Source: Pterobdella sp. o SKG-2022 (Eukaryota; Annelida; Clitellata; Hirudinida; Piscicolidae). Taken from it: 64,000 nucleotides of DNA. The stretch spans positions 8,879,868 through 8,943,867 of the forward strand of contig OZ038322.1 of the NCBI GenBank assembly GCA_964035795.1, in the 5' to 3' direction. Both the position numbers and the translations under genes were made by a program. The notes under the pieces are model-generated. The model searched no databases and had not been told where the DNA came from. It worked only from the letters and a program-made list of their open reading frames with translations. Shown one piece after another: positions 1 to 11,285 of the stretch (positions are counted from its first letter, which is position 1; each line of letters begins with the position of its first letter).

Positions 1-343
1 CTGTCCTAAAGGATACATATGCGTAAATCAACCATTTTTCAGCTACAAATGTATTGAAGATCCTGATTTTGTCACTACTACAACAACCACAACTACAACA
101 ACCACAACTACAACAACCACCGCCACTACTGCCACTTCCTTGCCTCCTTCCACTTCAACTTTTGATTGTGAAAAACATAATCCTTGTACCTCAGAAAACA
201 TAGCTCAAGGAAAGTTTTTCTTTGCGCATCATAATAAAAAGAAATATGTTCAGTGCAGTGAATGGAAAGGTTGCTGGGTGATGAATTGCCCTGCAAACTT
301 GGTTTGGGACCAAACACTTCTCACATGTGCATGGGATCATTGA
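1..343 (+). CDS. vWA/chitin-binding protein, 3' end of unit 0 copy
   Basis: Last 114 codons including the stop (first full codon starts at base 2) of the gene described at 17239-19035. It contains the end of the EGF-like Cys motif, the Thr-rich linker and the whole C-terminal six-cysteine chitin-binding-type domain. The sequence looks identical to units 1 and 2. It is cut only by the window edge. A polyadenylation signal AATAAA lies at 538-543, 195 bases after the stop. Confidence 0.9.
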   Translation, partial: CPKGYICVNQPFFSYKCIEDPDFVTTTTTTTTTTTTTTTTATTATSLPPSTSTFDCEKHNPCTSENIAQGKFFFAHHNKKKYVQCSEWKGCWVMNCPANLVWDQTLLTCAWDH

Positions 344-590
344 ATTTCATAATGAAAAATTTCATGTTTTAAAAAAAATTCAAAAACTATTTCAGTTAAA
401 TAGTTTTACCCATTCATTTCTAAATTCGTTTTTCTGTTTGCTTACCCAAAATATGATTTATCATCCAAAATGCATAACAGTTTTCATAAAATTTTTAAGT
501 TAATCAAAATTATTCCCAAATTGATTTTGATTTTTTGAATAAAATATCAAAATCTGCTTTATTATTCAGTATCGCTAAAAGAATTTTAAT

Positions 591-742
591 AGAAACAAAC
601 ACTGTGGTTTATTGAAAAGCTTACTACACGAAGCTTTTTGTAAGAGTATCTTACATTATCAAGTGTACCTTTGATAATGTAAGATACTCTTACGAAAAGC
701 TTCGTGTACTAAGTTTCTCAATAAAACATAGTGTTTGTTTCT
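591..742. repeat. 152-bp fold-back (MITE-like) element, unit 0
   Basis: Near-perfect inverted repeat: the left arm starts agaaacaaacactgtggttt and the right arm ends with the complement (gtgtttgtttct). Arms are about 70 bp and the loop about 12 bases; the inner 20 or so arm bases (aagagtatcttacattatca) match exactly. As RNA it would form a long hairpin just downstream of the vWA polyadenylation signal. Confidence 0.85.
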
Positions 743-927
743 GCTATATTGATTTTCGGCTATTGTACGTCAGCTAAAAAAATTATTAATAGAAATAATA
801 GACAAGCTATGACCAGCTACAAAGCTGTTTCTGATGAGATATAAGATGCACAAACGGTTGATCAATCACTACGATTGAATATGCAGTACTATCTAAACAT
901 GACAAACATTTTACGTTTACTGCAGGC

Positions 928-1732
928 ACTTACTTACTTAGGCCGAGTTTCAAGTCGAGTCAAAGTGATGAAGCTTCTCCATGATTCCCTGTCCAGCATT
1001 GCGTTCTCGATTTTCTTAGTGCTTTCTAGGCCGGTGTCCCTCATCAGAGTGTCAACATAATTGATTGCTTTTTTTCTTCTACTTGGATTTCTTGTCAAAG
1101 GTTTCCACACAACAAGTTTCGAGGCTCTCTTCTCGGTGCCAAATACAATGACCGGCAAATCTCAGTCCGCGCTCTTTAATCTTACACTTAAATTTGGCAG
1201 CTCACCGTAGCGTTCTTCATTTGTCAAGTGTTGTTTCCAGGATATGTTTAGTACCATTCTGGTATAAACTCCATCTAGTGATTTAGTTAAAGCAGAAGTA
1301 AGAGTTATAAAGCAACACAGACTCGACTGTCACCAGAAATAAACTGATTTTTATTTTTCTGCTCATTGATGACTTGTAGATTTTTTTGAGTTTATGACAA
1401 GCCATCCATGCCAGAGCCTTTCTAGCTTTCACATCGTGTTTACAGCATATCATCCAACCACCTAAGTACTTGAAATTGTCATTTTCTTCGATGGAACCAT
1501 CACTGATAGATTTGATGTCATTGATACTATCCTCGTTAAACCTCATCATTTTAGTCTTTTTGCCATTGCAGTATAATCTATTTTTTGCAGCTTCAGATTC
1601 AACTCGGTTTGTGAGCTTTTTGGCTTGAGCTATTTCGTGACATATGAGGGCGATATCGTCAGCATAATCGAGATCAGTTATTACTTCTGCTGGATATCGA
1701 CGATTTTTTTTTGGATTAAGAATGAAACCAAG
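928..1732 (-). mobile_element. LINE remnant with reverse-transcriptase palm (unit 0)
   Basis: Read on the minus strand from 1732: an open frame with DLDYADDIAL (YADD catalytic box at 1666-1655), YCNGKKTKMM, FKYLGGWM, RKALAWMACHKL and LFLVTVESVLLY. After a break it continues with LTKSLDG, NISWKQHLTNEERYGELP and, in another frame, KLVVWKP, NYVDTLMRD and ESW. This is the standard C-terminal half of a non-LTR retrotransposon ORF2. It is 5'-truncated, with a stop near 1283 and a frameshift near 1160. A (TAAG)n-type tail lies at 940-928. Confidence 0.85.
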
Positions 1733-1835
1733 TTATAACAACATTATAACACACAACAAGCCCATAACACATAACCTTTTATCATATAACAACCCCATAA
1801 CACATAACAACACTATAACACACTGTAAATACTGT
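1733..1835. repeat. ATAACA-rich minisatellite (units 0-2)
   Basis: Runs of cataacacataaca, ataacaacactataacac and similar, abutting the truncated 5' edge of the LINE remnant. The same short form occurs at 20425-20527 and 39291-39393. Confidence 0.8.
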
Positions 1836-2441
1836 ATGTTTATTTGACAAACCCTATGAACGGTTTTTTCTACTTCAACTTAATTATTCAGTAGCTATAA
1901 CCTTATGCTTTCTATAATAAACGTGAACTTCCACTACTAAAAATGTGCGAAAAGCAGAAAAAACTGACAAAATGCATAATAAAAAACAACAACCGCAAAC
2001 ATATGGGAAACAATGAAAAAATTGAAATTTGAATGAAGAAATTAACTTCTATTTAAGAGGAAAAAATTTAAAAAGTTGATTCATTAAAAAAAGTTTTTAT
2101 AAAACTAAAATTTTAAATAGTTGACCTTCCTGCTCAATAAAATAAACAGAGAGGTCAACAATGTTGAAGATATTGATTAAATTTTACGGACCGACAATCA
2201 TATAAATATGAATATAGCTATGAATTGTTCTTATTTCTTAAATGCTATCTAAGCTGAACTGCTTTCATCTTCAAAATTTTTTTTCTAAATGTGTTCAATA
2301 ACATTATTATAAACAACTACATTTCTAAATATTATAAATGTATTTGGAACAATTTTTTATTCATATATCCATGGAATCCTCAGCAGTTTTTTGTTAATGT
2401 GGTCTTAATGAATCTCAAAAAAAATCCTCAAATTTTAGTCT

Positions 2442-3897
2442 TTATGTTCTTCTTTTGATACATATCACAATTTCTTGCACCATCTCATAACTACTCTTGT
2501 CTTGTATATAATAATGGAGACTTCTGTAAGGAGAGTTTGCAATGAAAGCGTTGTTTTTGATGAACCACCAACCAACATCATGCAATTGAAACCCTTTAGA
2601 ATTGGGTCTGTCGAAGGTTGAGAACTTTGCTCTTGAATGCTCCATGAATGTTGTTTGGGTGCGTAGAGAATCATTAATATAAAGACTGTACTCGAAAACT
2701 TCTGAAGCGATATAGAAAACATTGTATTCTTCAATCATAACTTCGTAGTTAAACAAAGGATCTTTCTTATCACTGTCAATATCAGCATCAACATCGGTGG
2801 TCTGAGTAGAAGTTGAAAAATAATTTTTGGCTGATGTTGTGGTTAGAAGTGGTGAAGTGGAACTAGGACAGAACATTTGGCCTTTACCGAAATGGAAAAA
2901 CTCATTCAATACATGAAAGTAGTAGTTTTTGGTTGAAATTTTTTTTTCTGGAGCTTCGTCACTAATACTTCTTTTTTTACGTGGTTTTCTCATAACAACT
3001 ACAAGTTTTACTTTATATTGTAAATGTTTAGTCAAATTTTCTATCTGATCCAACCCCAACCAAAAATTTTTATTTTTTGATCCGAATCCACTTTTGTATT
3101 CTTTCCACCTTTTTTTAAAATCTTCGGTATCATCTACCCGATGTTGTATAATTATCCATCCATCATTTTCAAGCGAACGTATTCTATCTATAGGAGACAT
3201 CGAGGCATCGTCGTGCCTAGAATAAGATAAAAGTGAGTTTTCTTTGGAATTCAGTTTTTCAACAAGCTGTCCTCGTATTTCTGATTGTTTTGCAAAACCA
3301 AATATAGATTCTTGACCGCAAGTATGTTTTCTTTTTTCACCGATGAAATAGCTGCTCAAGGTATTTATTGAAGCTTCCTTGAAATTTATTTTAAAGCATT
3401 GTTAAAATAATTATAAAAAAAACATTTAAGATATCCAATGCTGGATGTACTTAAATTAAAAATTTCAAACTACCTTTATGAAGAGAGATATTTTGTCGTA
3501 TGATTCATATTCCTCTTTAGATATGTGTGTTTTGAAGGCAAGCAATCTCACTAATGAGTTCTTTAACACATCGGCATTCAATAAATGACACTCATCTTTC
3601 AAAAAAATTATCATTAGAAAAAAATCCAATTTTAAATACTTATAAATGAGTTTAAATTTTTAAAAGCTTACTTCTCTGGCTTTCCAAAACTAAAACAGAA
3701 ACACAACTTTCTTCCTTCAAACATACATTGACACATTGTAAGTTAGAAAACGCATTTTTAAAGGTTGTTTCGTCAACTTTTAAAACAGTTTTTAAATGTT
3801 CTTGACTGAGTTTCAAAGCTTGAAACTGCAGTGTTTGGCGCAGTTCTACAGAGCCTTCACATAACGCAAAAAACGTCAAAATAATAAAAAAAATCAT
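2442..3897 (-). CDS. Secreted PAN-like plus fibrinogen-related protein (unit 0)
   Basis: Three exons, 3897-3672, 3595-3474 and 3377-2442, have AG/GT borders and matching phases (1, then 0) and give 427 residues. Exon 1 opens with a signal peptide (MIFFIILTFFALCEG). Residues 55-80 carry C-x3-C-x5-C and a fourth Cys just after the exon 1/2 border, resembling a PAN/apple module. Residues ~187-427 are a fibrinogen-related domain (FReD): GWIIIQHR (189-196), RWKEYKSGFG, FWLGLDQI (221-228), AKFSTFD, GWWFIKN (385-391). It is unusual in having a basic, Ser/Thr-rich insert (about 247-327) and lacking the conserved FReD cysteines around GWW. FReDs commonly bind glycans or acetylated surfaces, so a recognition role is inferred but uncertain. 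AATAAA on the minus strand lies at 2361-2356. Confidence 0.87.
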
Positions 3898-4692
3898 TTT
3901 ATTTTATTAAACTATTCAAGTTAGTAATGACTTTTTGAGGTCAGGATCATTTCTTTTAAAGCTTTTGGTTTTGTTTGGTAAGCAATCCCTTTAAGTTTTA
4001 TGAGTTGTTTGCTATAGGAAGATTGTCCAAAGGAAGTTTTTAGTGTGGAAACCAACCAAAACGCTGTTTTTTTATATTTTTAAACTGAAAAATTTAAAAT
4101 TTTTGTTTTATATTTTTGAGCCAAAAATATTTAATCTAAAATTTTTGTGAGCAGTACACAAACTTTTTAACAAACACTTAGCTGTCAAATATTAGTAGTG
4201 AAATTTAGCATTCACCAAAATTCCATTTTCATATTCTTCGCATATAAAAAAATAAAACTTCCATTTTTAAACAACAAATGAATAAGCAAAATAAACACAG
4301 AAGGTAAAATAGAAATGTTAATGGTGTTGGAGGTCATGTTAAAAAATCCAGTAAAAAAGTTTGCCTCCAAAAAATGAATGAAAGACCTATGCGTTAATGC
4401 ACGTAACAGCCTTGGTTCAAAACCTCCTTCGGGAGCTGAATGTGCTCGAGGAAAATAAGACTTTATAGATGAATTGGAAAACGATACATAGTTCACAGTT
4501 TAGAAAAATATTTTGAGGTCATAATTGATAAATTATTCAAATTAAAAATCATTAAGAACATTCGATGTCTCTTAAAAACTTTATAATTCCATGTTTTTTG
4601 AACTCGGAAGACCTGTACTTCAATGTACAAGGATACAGCTAACCTAATTAGTTATAAAGTATAAAAGCCTAACTCAAATTTTAAAGTCGAAA
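3898..4692. other. FReD upstream region, no gene recognised
   Basis: About 0.8 kb of native sequence 5' of the FReD start codon is kept in every unit up to the fold-back-like sequences. It would hold the FReD promoter; I see no clear TATA/initiator pair at the right spacing. Equivalents: 22590-23384, 41456-42250 and 58430-59224. Confidence 0.6.
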
Positions 4693-4870
4693 AACACAGT
4701 GTTTATTAATAAAAAGACACAAAGCTGATAATTTAACATTTGCTAATTAAAGCTAGTCTTACGAAAAGCTTCGTGTCTTTTTAAATACATACTTTGTTTT
4801 TGTAAACCTTAAAATAATTAGTTACCTGATGATTGTATAGAAAATATATCGAAAAGCTTCGTCTCATTAA
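4693..4870. repeat. Degenerate relatives of the fold-back element (unit 0)
   Basis: Contains tcttacgaaaagcttcgtgt at about 4757-4776, 20 bases shared exactly with the right arm of the 591-742 element, with a partial inverted partner (aaaagacacaaagct) at about 4710. A further cgaaaagcttcgtctc lies at about 4851. Copies recur at the same place in units 1 (23385-23562), 2 (42251-42428) and 3 (59225-59402). A weaker match (acgaaaagctttgta) lies at about 13788 and its unit equivalents. Confidence 0.6.
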
Positions 4871-4946
4871 AAAAACCAAATATGATCGTGTTTTTATGAT
4901 TCACCTTTTGGAGGCTAATTAATCACAAACCAATACGCTATCAACA

Positions 4947-5237
4947 ATGAGTCCCACTGATAAAATCATACCACACCAAACAAGGATTTTAGTCCAAGAG
5001 CAAACAACCTTCATATTGGAACAAAACATTTCCAACATAGACCACAACACTCCACCAAACTAGCCCTCACAAAAACCACCTTCTCGCAACACAACACACA
5101 TTCAAGTACACCAAAACACTCTTACTTCTGAATTTCCAATTACTCAAATAGTCCCCAAAGCCGACCTATTTCATAAAAAATCTGATACAGACAGTCAAGT
5201 AACAACGAAAAAAAAACTCTTCCCACCATGGAGTTGA
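4947..5237 (+). pseudogene. Degenerate 96-codon frame beside the unit junction (unit 1)
   Basis: A plus-strand frame beginning MSPTDKIIPHQTRIL runs to a stop at 5235-5237 with one internal TAG at 5061-5063. Base composition is notably C-rich compared with the surroundings, and the predicted peptide is rich in Thr, Gln and Pro. I recognise no family; a retroelement N-terminal region is a guess. It starts 17 bases right of the inferred junction. Copies are at 23639-23929 and 42505-42795. Confidence 0.35.
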
Positions 5238-6296
5238 ATCAAATGTAATGAGGAACCAACTGAACAGACCTGCCACGTTGGAGACCCAGAGTCCAGAAGT
5301 GCCATGAACTCGCCACACAAATCCTTCACTGTCTCTTCTCCTAAGAACTTCTGATAATAGGCCTGTGAGTAATGTTAACGTGCTGATGTATCATGAGGCA
5401 GAGTGAGAGTATGTAGGTGCATAATGAACCAGATGACCTCGTGGGTGATGATTGTTTGTCATAACGAATTCGAACAGCCAGATTTTGTACTTACAAGTTT
5501 TAATTTTTGATTCTTCATGCAATAATTTAGCCATTTTTGATTATATTGCTGTGCATGTCCTCGTTACTAGAGTTGACAACAGTTGGCCTAGATTAGTGCT
5601 ACTACTATTTAACACTAATATATAGCAATTAAAGTACAACATTTGACTTGAGACAAATCTTTATACTGCAAGTTTGAGCTAATGTTCAACTCGAAATTAT
5701 CGAAATTCAAAATCCGGGGTTTCCACAAGGGCAGTTTTCTTATGCATTGTCAAATAGGATAATTTCTTAAGCCGAATGAAAAAATACCAGACTATTAGTT
5801 TGTCAATATCTTTTACCAGAGTCTACTAATATTTAGGTTATAACAAAAAAGCAACCTTTAACCATAAACGCTTATTTGAATACATAAATGCTAAAAACGT
5901 GGCTAGTAAATAAATAAATGAAATAATGAATAACAATAAGAGATAATAACAATGAATATACAAACCACAGTGTCTGCATTATCTTGTCGGTAACATCTGA
6001 AACGTTCTTTTTCCTCTGCAATCATTCAGCATACATACAAATGATTAAGTATTAATACCGAGGTTATGATTATTGGATTAACATTATTATTGTAAAATTT
6101 ATTGTTAATACTGTTATTGTCTTCTGACGCTTGCCTACATTTTGACTTCCCAAAAGCAGGCATTAAATGCTATAAGTCATGAAAATGATTATTCTTATTT
6201 TTTAATGTTTAAGAGTTCTTGCTATGTGCCACATGTTCAATTCAATAATAATAGTATTTTTTATAAAGTTAGTATTAATATTATAAGAGTATCTTA

Positions 6297-6480
6297 AACA
6301 TCATCATCTTCTTCTTTCTCATAACCACCATTATCCTGACCATCATTACATATCTCATCCTCAAATCTTCTCCATCATCACCACTTCTAGTACAACCATC
6401 AAAACTTATCCCTACCAACCAACATCATTATCACAATTACCACCACCCTTATAAACACCATCACCATCATTCCCCCACAC
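6297..6480. repeat. Pyrimidine-rich CAT/CAC low-complexity tract (unit 1)
   Basis: Irregular catcat, cttctt and caccat repeats inside an importin-13 intron, ending about 20 bases from the exon at 6502-6631. Repeated at 24989-25172 and 43855-44038. Confidence 0.75.
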
Positions 6481-7627
6481 AATCACTACCAGCCGACCCA
6501 CCAGCACTCCACAAATGATAGCCATGCAGAGGATGAATAATCTTCTTCTTCATCACCCGAAAGGCTGCTTTGAAGAACGGAATAAAAAACTCTTCTACTT
6601 CCTTTTTATCATTTTCTCCAGTCAGTGCATCCTGTATTTCAGTATCATTGAACGCTAACCGTTTCATGTTAGAGTGATTTTTGCCTATATTGGTGTAATT
6701 TTAAAAGGTGATAACCTACCACAACCTAACAAAAAAATACATTGAAAGGAAGAAGTTGCACTCAAATTGCAATAAAAGTTCAATTGAGTGAAAAAATGAA
6801 CACCATCACTCTGGTTCACCTCATTTCATCCTTGCAAAAACTTTAACGTGAAAAAGCCACAAAATCACTAAAAAACAAATTGTATCTATAAAAACCCTCA
6901 ATTTGAAAAATTAAATTAAAAACTATCCCAAACATCATTTAATACAACCAAACTCACTCCAGCATGGAACAAACATACAAGAACAACAACACCAACGATT
7001 ACGATAACGACACAGACCTGCAAAAAGTACCAGAAAGCGAAAGTGAGATCACTGTGGCACTCATCCACTGGGAACTGGCCTGGGATGTCCATGCAGCCCT
7101 GTAGAGTGGTGCCGTTGCATGAATACTAGAGAGATGACTAGGATACTATTTATTTTGTATTATTATTATTTTGTTAATACTAATATTATTATTGTTATTA
7201 GTTTACTGTGGTGGTGACCGAAAACTTTATTAAGCTTCTATTTTCCTTAAACTCAAACCAATCCTCATTTTTACCCAATAATACTTGAAAAAATTAAATA
7301 TTTCAGTGAAACTTTTTTTAATCAATTTGGTATTGAATAACTGAAGTTACAACTAATTGGATCGTTCATCTCTGCTGCAAGCATTATTTGAAAAAAAGCA
7401 AAAATAACAACAATAATAACAAAGAATAACGGAAAAATAAAACAAAAATGATAAAAACACATGCAATAAAAGCAACGAATACTCACCACAACCATATGCA
7501 TCAGGTCGGTGGTGGTTTTGGTAATATAAGGGTGGGTGAAGACGTGTGTTATAAGTAGTTTGATGCACAACTGTGCCACATAAACCACCAAACGACATAA
7601 ATCCTCCCCAAAGTCCTGTTTCATAGA

Positions 7628-7860
7628 ATTATGATGTCATCAGTAGTAGTTTTAGCATTATTTGTGGTAATATTAGTTTTCGTAGTATTAGTTGTTTTAG
7701 TCATATTAGTTGTTGTTGCAGTATTAGTAGTTGTAATATTTATTGTTGAAGTAGTAGTAGTAGTAACTCATAAAAGTAGTAACACTAGTTATTTTGTAGC
7801 AATATTAATTACAGTTATAGTAGTAATTTTAGTTATGATTAATGTGGTAGTAATACTATC
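7628..7860. repeat. GTA/GTT microsatellite-like tract (unit 1)
   Basis: Dense imperfect trinucleotides (gtagtagtagtag, ttagtt) in an importin-13 intron. They produce a Val-rich plus-strand open frame that is not a credible gene. Copies at 26320-26552 and 45186-45418. Confidence 0.8.
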
Positions 7861-10279
7861 TAGAGTTATTGTAATGCTAAAATTTCACGATAATGTAACG
7901 CACATGATCTTTGACTTCATGAGTCTGTTTCCACAAGTCAACAATGTCTGTCACTCTATTCATGTACTCAAAGACTTTGAATGGGTAACTGCAAAAAAAT
8001 CAATCACCTTATTGGTACATTTATCATACATACAATAGCACCTCTCAATAATTTTTTAATTAAAGCTTTATTGGAGCAACTTAAATGCTTATGTTTATTT
8101 TATTTCCTCACCTGTTTACCAAATCCTTCAATGAATATATTCAACTATATATAAGCAATTGACTTTACGTAATGCAAGCAGATAAAAACTGAATGATACA
8201 TACAGATGGTTGGTGGGACACTGGAAAAAGACCAAAAGGCATTCCAGAGCTTCCTTCGAGTTCCTTGAAACGTTGTATTATTATCATCAATGTGTTTAAA
8301 TTATATGGTGATAACCAAACGTGGAAACGGAAGTGAAAAAATAACGATGGTTTAACTTTTACGAGATTTTGAATGCTCAATGATTTTGTAAAATGATTTC
8401 AAAATCTAATCCGTTGGTTTTAATGCAAAAATGAACTGGTTTTTTCATAAACGGTATACACGCACACAACTCAAAATAAAATCTTTAAAAGTATTATTTT
8501 TTCACCAACACCATTCTTATTTCAAATAAAACCACCTTTGCAGGGTGCCAAAGATCTGGGAGTACAGATGATCATAGTGGCCTGAAGCGAGGTGCTCGAT
8601 CAAGGGCAGCCAAACCTGCAAGCAGCACAGAGATGCAGCAACCACCGAGTCAGTATGAGCGTTCTGGTGCTCCAGAATGTTTTGCCCCAGCTTCAGAACT
8701 GGTGCGTAAAGTAGGGTTACTCTGCTTTATGATGAATGCGAATTGAAATCGTAATGAAGACGTAAGTAGATAGACAAATAAGATATGTGAATTGAAAACA
8801 ACGATAAATAATAACACTCAATTTTGTATACAAATGTTGAAGCTTATAATTGAAAATAACTAGTGTGGTTGGAGAACTTTTTAACGAATCCAGTGCTTTT
8901 TGAAAAAATAAGAAAAGTTTCGAAAATTTATTATTTTAGAGTATCAATAATTTTTTTTAAATTCCAAAAATCAAATAGTTTTCTGATATTTATTTACATC
9001 GGAAGCTTGATTTAAATCTAAGCCCATTTAAATTTAGCAACTTAAATTCTATGACTTAATTAAAAGCTCACAAATTTATGAACAAATAAATTTTTTTCTT
9101 TTTGCGTTTAAAATTCTCCATATAAGTTTGAAGTATCTTTTGGAAATTAATATTATGAACACATTCAATATTTCTCAAAATAATAAATACCCTTAAAACT
9201 TATAGCAAACCCAATATCATCTAGATCTGACAATAAAGTTGATACAAATAGTTGAATAACAAACACCTATTTCTACAGCAAAACTTCAGATTATGAGGAT
9301 TCATAAGAACACGTAGAGAAAATTTTTATTGAACTAAAATTTTCCACAAATATAACCTTGAGATAATTCATTAGCTAATAAATGATGACAAAATCAAGTT
9401 TACAAAAGAGCATACAATGTCTCTGAAAATAATCAAACATCTATGATTCTAGAATGAAATGAAATATTGAAAAACATCTGAAAAGAGTACTTATTTACTG
9501 GTTTATTGGTTAATTGAAGCAATCAATAAATATAAAACACACCACAATATATAAACGCCACACACCTCAAAACTTAGGCTTAACATCTAGCCACATTTAA
9601 AGAATGAAATATGGTGAGAATGAAAGCTATGATAAAAAAGAAACAGTGTTAATATTTATTCAATCAAGTTTAAAACCTCCATAATAAGAAAGTTAAGACC
9701 TTGAAACCTATTAAACAAGTTAGATGGGTGGTTGGACACCTCAAACACAACATAATGCAGACACTAACCTACATGTGCCTCCTGAGCCAGTACACTTTTG
9801 AGGGGGTCTGTGTTGTCCATGTAACAAACCTGCTCAGTATTTCAATGCATTTTGCTTGATTCAAAGCTTCATGTTTGATTGAATATAAATGTTTTAGTTG
9901 ATTTAATAGAACTAAGATTTTAATTTAATTTACTAAAAGTGAGGTATCGTAAATGGATAATCAATTCCTAAGAGTTTTATGTTGATAGAGTTACTCAATA
10001 GTACAATAATATTACATCTCCAGGTAAAACAGTGAGAATTTCTAGAAAGTTCACAATGTTAGACTCCTGTGAAATTATATCACAAATGGTTTTTATGTGA
10101 GTCTGAATGCATGCCAATTTTAAGATATGAATACAAAAAAAGTTTAAACCTGACTTTTACTGAGTTCCCCATAATCATTTCTTAAAAGTTGATGAAGGTA
10201 TTCCACTGAACCCTCTTTTCTTGTCAATATGCTTTTTCTTAAGTATTGACTTATCTGGAAAGAAAGTTTAACAGATAGA

Positions 10280-10328
10280 TACCAAGATTTTAAATCCCCA
10301 CTATACCGTGGGTGACCAGATTTACTAC
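10280..10328. repeat. Short dispersed repeat, intronic copy (unit 1)
   Basis: Shares taccaagattttaaa, then ccactatacYgWgggtgRcc, then agat with the single-copy region at 60344-60398. Lies in an importin-13 intron just upstream of the tentative exon 10254-10150. Also at 28972-29020 and 47838-47886. Confidence 0.6.
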
Positions 10329-11285
10329 ATCTACTATGAGTATCAAATGTTATAGTATGAAATTATTCAAATAATAAATGAACTTTATAACTTGAAATTA
10401 TTATATGGTTGAATGACTTTTTGGAGTTTATTTTTTTTCAACTATTACAATATACACTAAACTGTCATGCATATTTTCTTCTGAATATGTTTTGTAGGAC
10501 ATTGTTGGTTGTTAAGAATGTAGAATAACTTTTCTCGTAGATTTATCAACTCTGAATCTGGAACTTCATGCCTATGTCATGAAATTTTAAGTAGTCAAAC
10601 CAAAATTAATATTCTTTAATATAAGTTACTGAATATAACAAACCAGTGATATTGTAATTTGTTGAAAAGACTGTTAACTCCAAAGAATTTGATCAGCTCA
10701 GACTGAAAATCAAAATTGAAATAAAATTTATTTTTTAAATGTGGTCAAAAACCAGTTAAAAGAATAAAATAGTTAGAAATTTATTGCTTTAAACCAGTGA
10801 TAACTTATATATGAACAGACTAAAATTTATACTAAGAGTTAACTTCAAGCCAGAAAAGTAATTTTTGTCAACTTAACCTTTTCAGGAGCCAATAAATCCC
10901 AACAAAATGCCCATGCTTCTTTTGAAAATTGAGCATTTGTAAGCCACATATTCAACTCATTGCTTGGCTCTGAATAGAAAGCATTCACAACCTAAAATAT
11001 TATTTAGATATAAATTAATACTGCAATCATAATTAAATTATACAAAAAATTCAAACTTACCCTTTCAACATTTTCTGATGAAATATCTTCAAGAGAAGAT
11101 AAGGTTTCTAAATCCATAACTTTAAACGTATTGTAAAAATTGAAATTTTGAATAATTTAAAAATGTTTCTTGAAATTTAACAAAATTGTAAATTTATTTA
11201 TATTAACTCTAAAATATTAAATCAAAACATTTAGCGCTTACTTTAGGGATTTTAAAGTAAGAATAATTTCATTATACTTTGAAAA

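Larger units (their letters stand above)
1..4929. repeat. Tail of tandem unit 0
   Basis: This segment is near-identical to 18693-23621 and 37559-42487 and clearly similar to 54440-59461. It holds the last 114 codons of a vWA gene, a fold-back element, a LINE remnant and a complete FReD gene. The rest of this unit lies left of the window. The right limit is set by where the last copy of the array loses similarity (59461, equivalent to 4929). A few single-base differences from unit 1 are visible, for example near 2421 and 3164. Confidence 0.93.
5270..11117 (-). pseudogene. IPO13: Importin-13, 5' half of gene (unit 1)
   Basis: Importin-13 is a karyopherin-beta nuclear transport receptor built of HEAT repeats. 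I reconstructed these minus-strand exons, all with AG/GT borders: 11117-11061, 10991-10878, 10702-10630, 10557-10463, 10254-10150 and 9829-9769 (both tentative), then 8721-8536, 8263-8204, 7988-7904, 7615-7487, 7098-7018, 6631-6502, 6015-5966 and 5362-5270. Phases agree at every junction except after 9769, where one exon is probably missed. Diagnostic matches to vertebrate importin-13 are WLTNAQFSKEAWAFCWDLL (exon 2), ELIKFFGVNSL, IPGQFPVDE...FAFWYFLQ, and EKERFRCYRQDNADT followed by AYYQKFLGEE. The order follows the protein to about residue 480 of ~960. The remaining exons are absent because the unit junction at 4929/4930 cuts the gene, so this copy cannot make a full receptor. Confidence 0.85.

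Noticed and set aside
4212..4496. 94-codon minus-strand frame upstream of FReD (also in the other units)
   Set aside because: No domain, no splice context, and composition like its surroundings; its conservation simply follows the unit.
7631..8038. Plus-strand 135-residue frame extremely rich in Val, resembling a membrane protein (also 26323-26730 and 45189-45596)
   Set aside because: It is a translation of GTA/GTT trinucleotide repeats and overlaps, antisense, a well-supported importin-13 exon at 7904-7988.
8544..8700. Plus-strand GC-richer stretch with acceptor and donor look-alikes and an open frame
   Set aside because: The minus strand of the same stretch reads as importin-13 (LGQNILEHQ ... 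SLCCLQVWLPLIEHL) with phase-matched exon borders, so the plus frame is a shadow.
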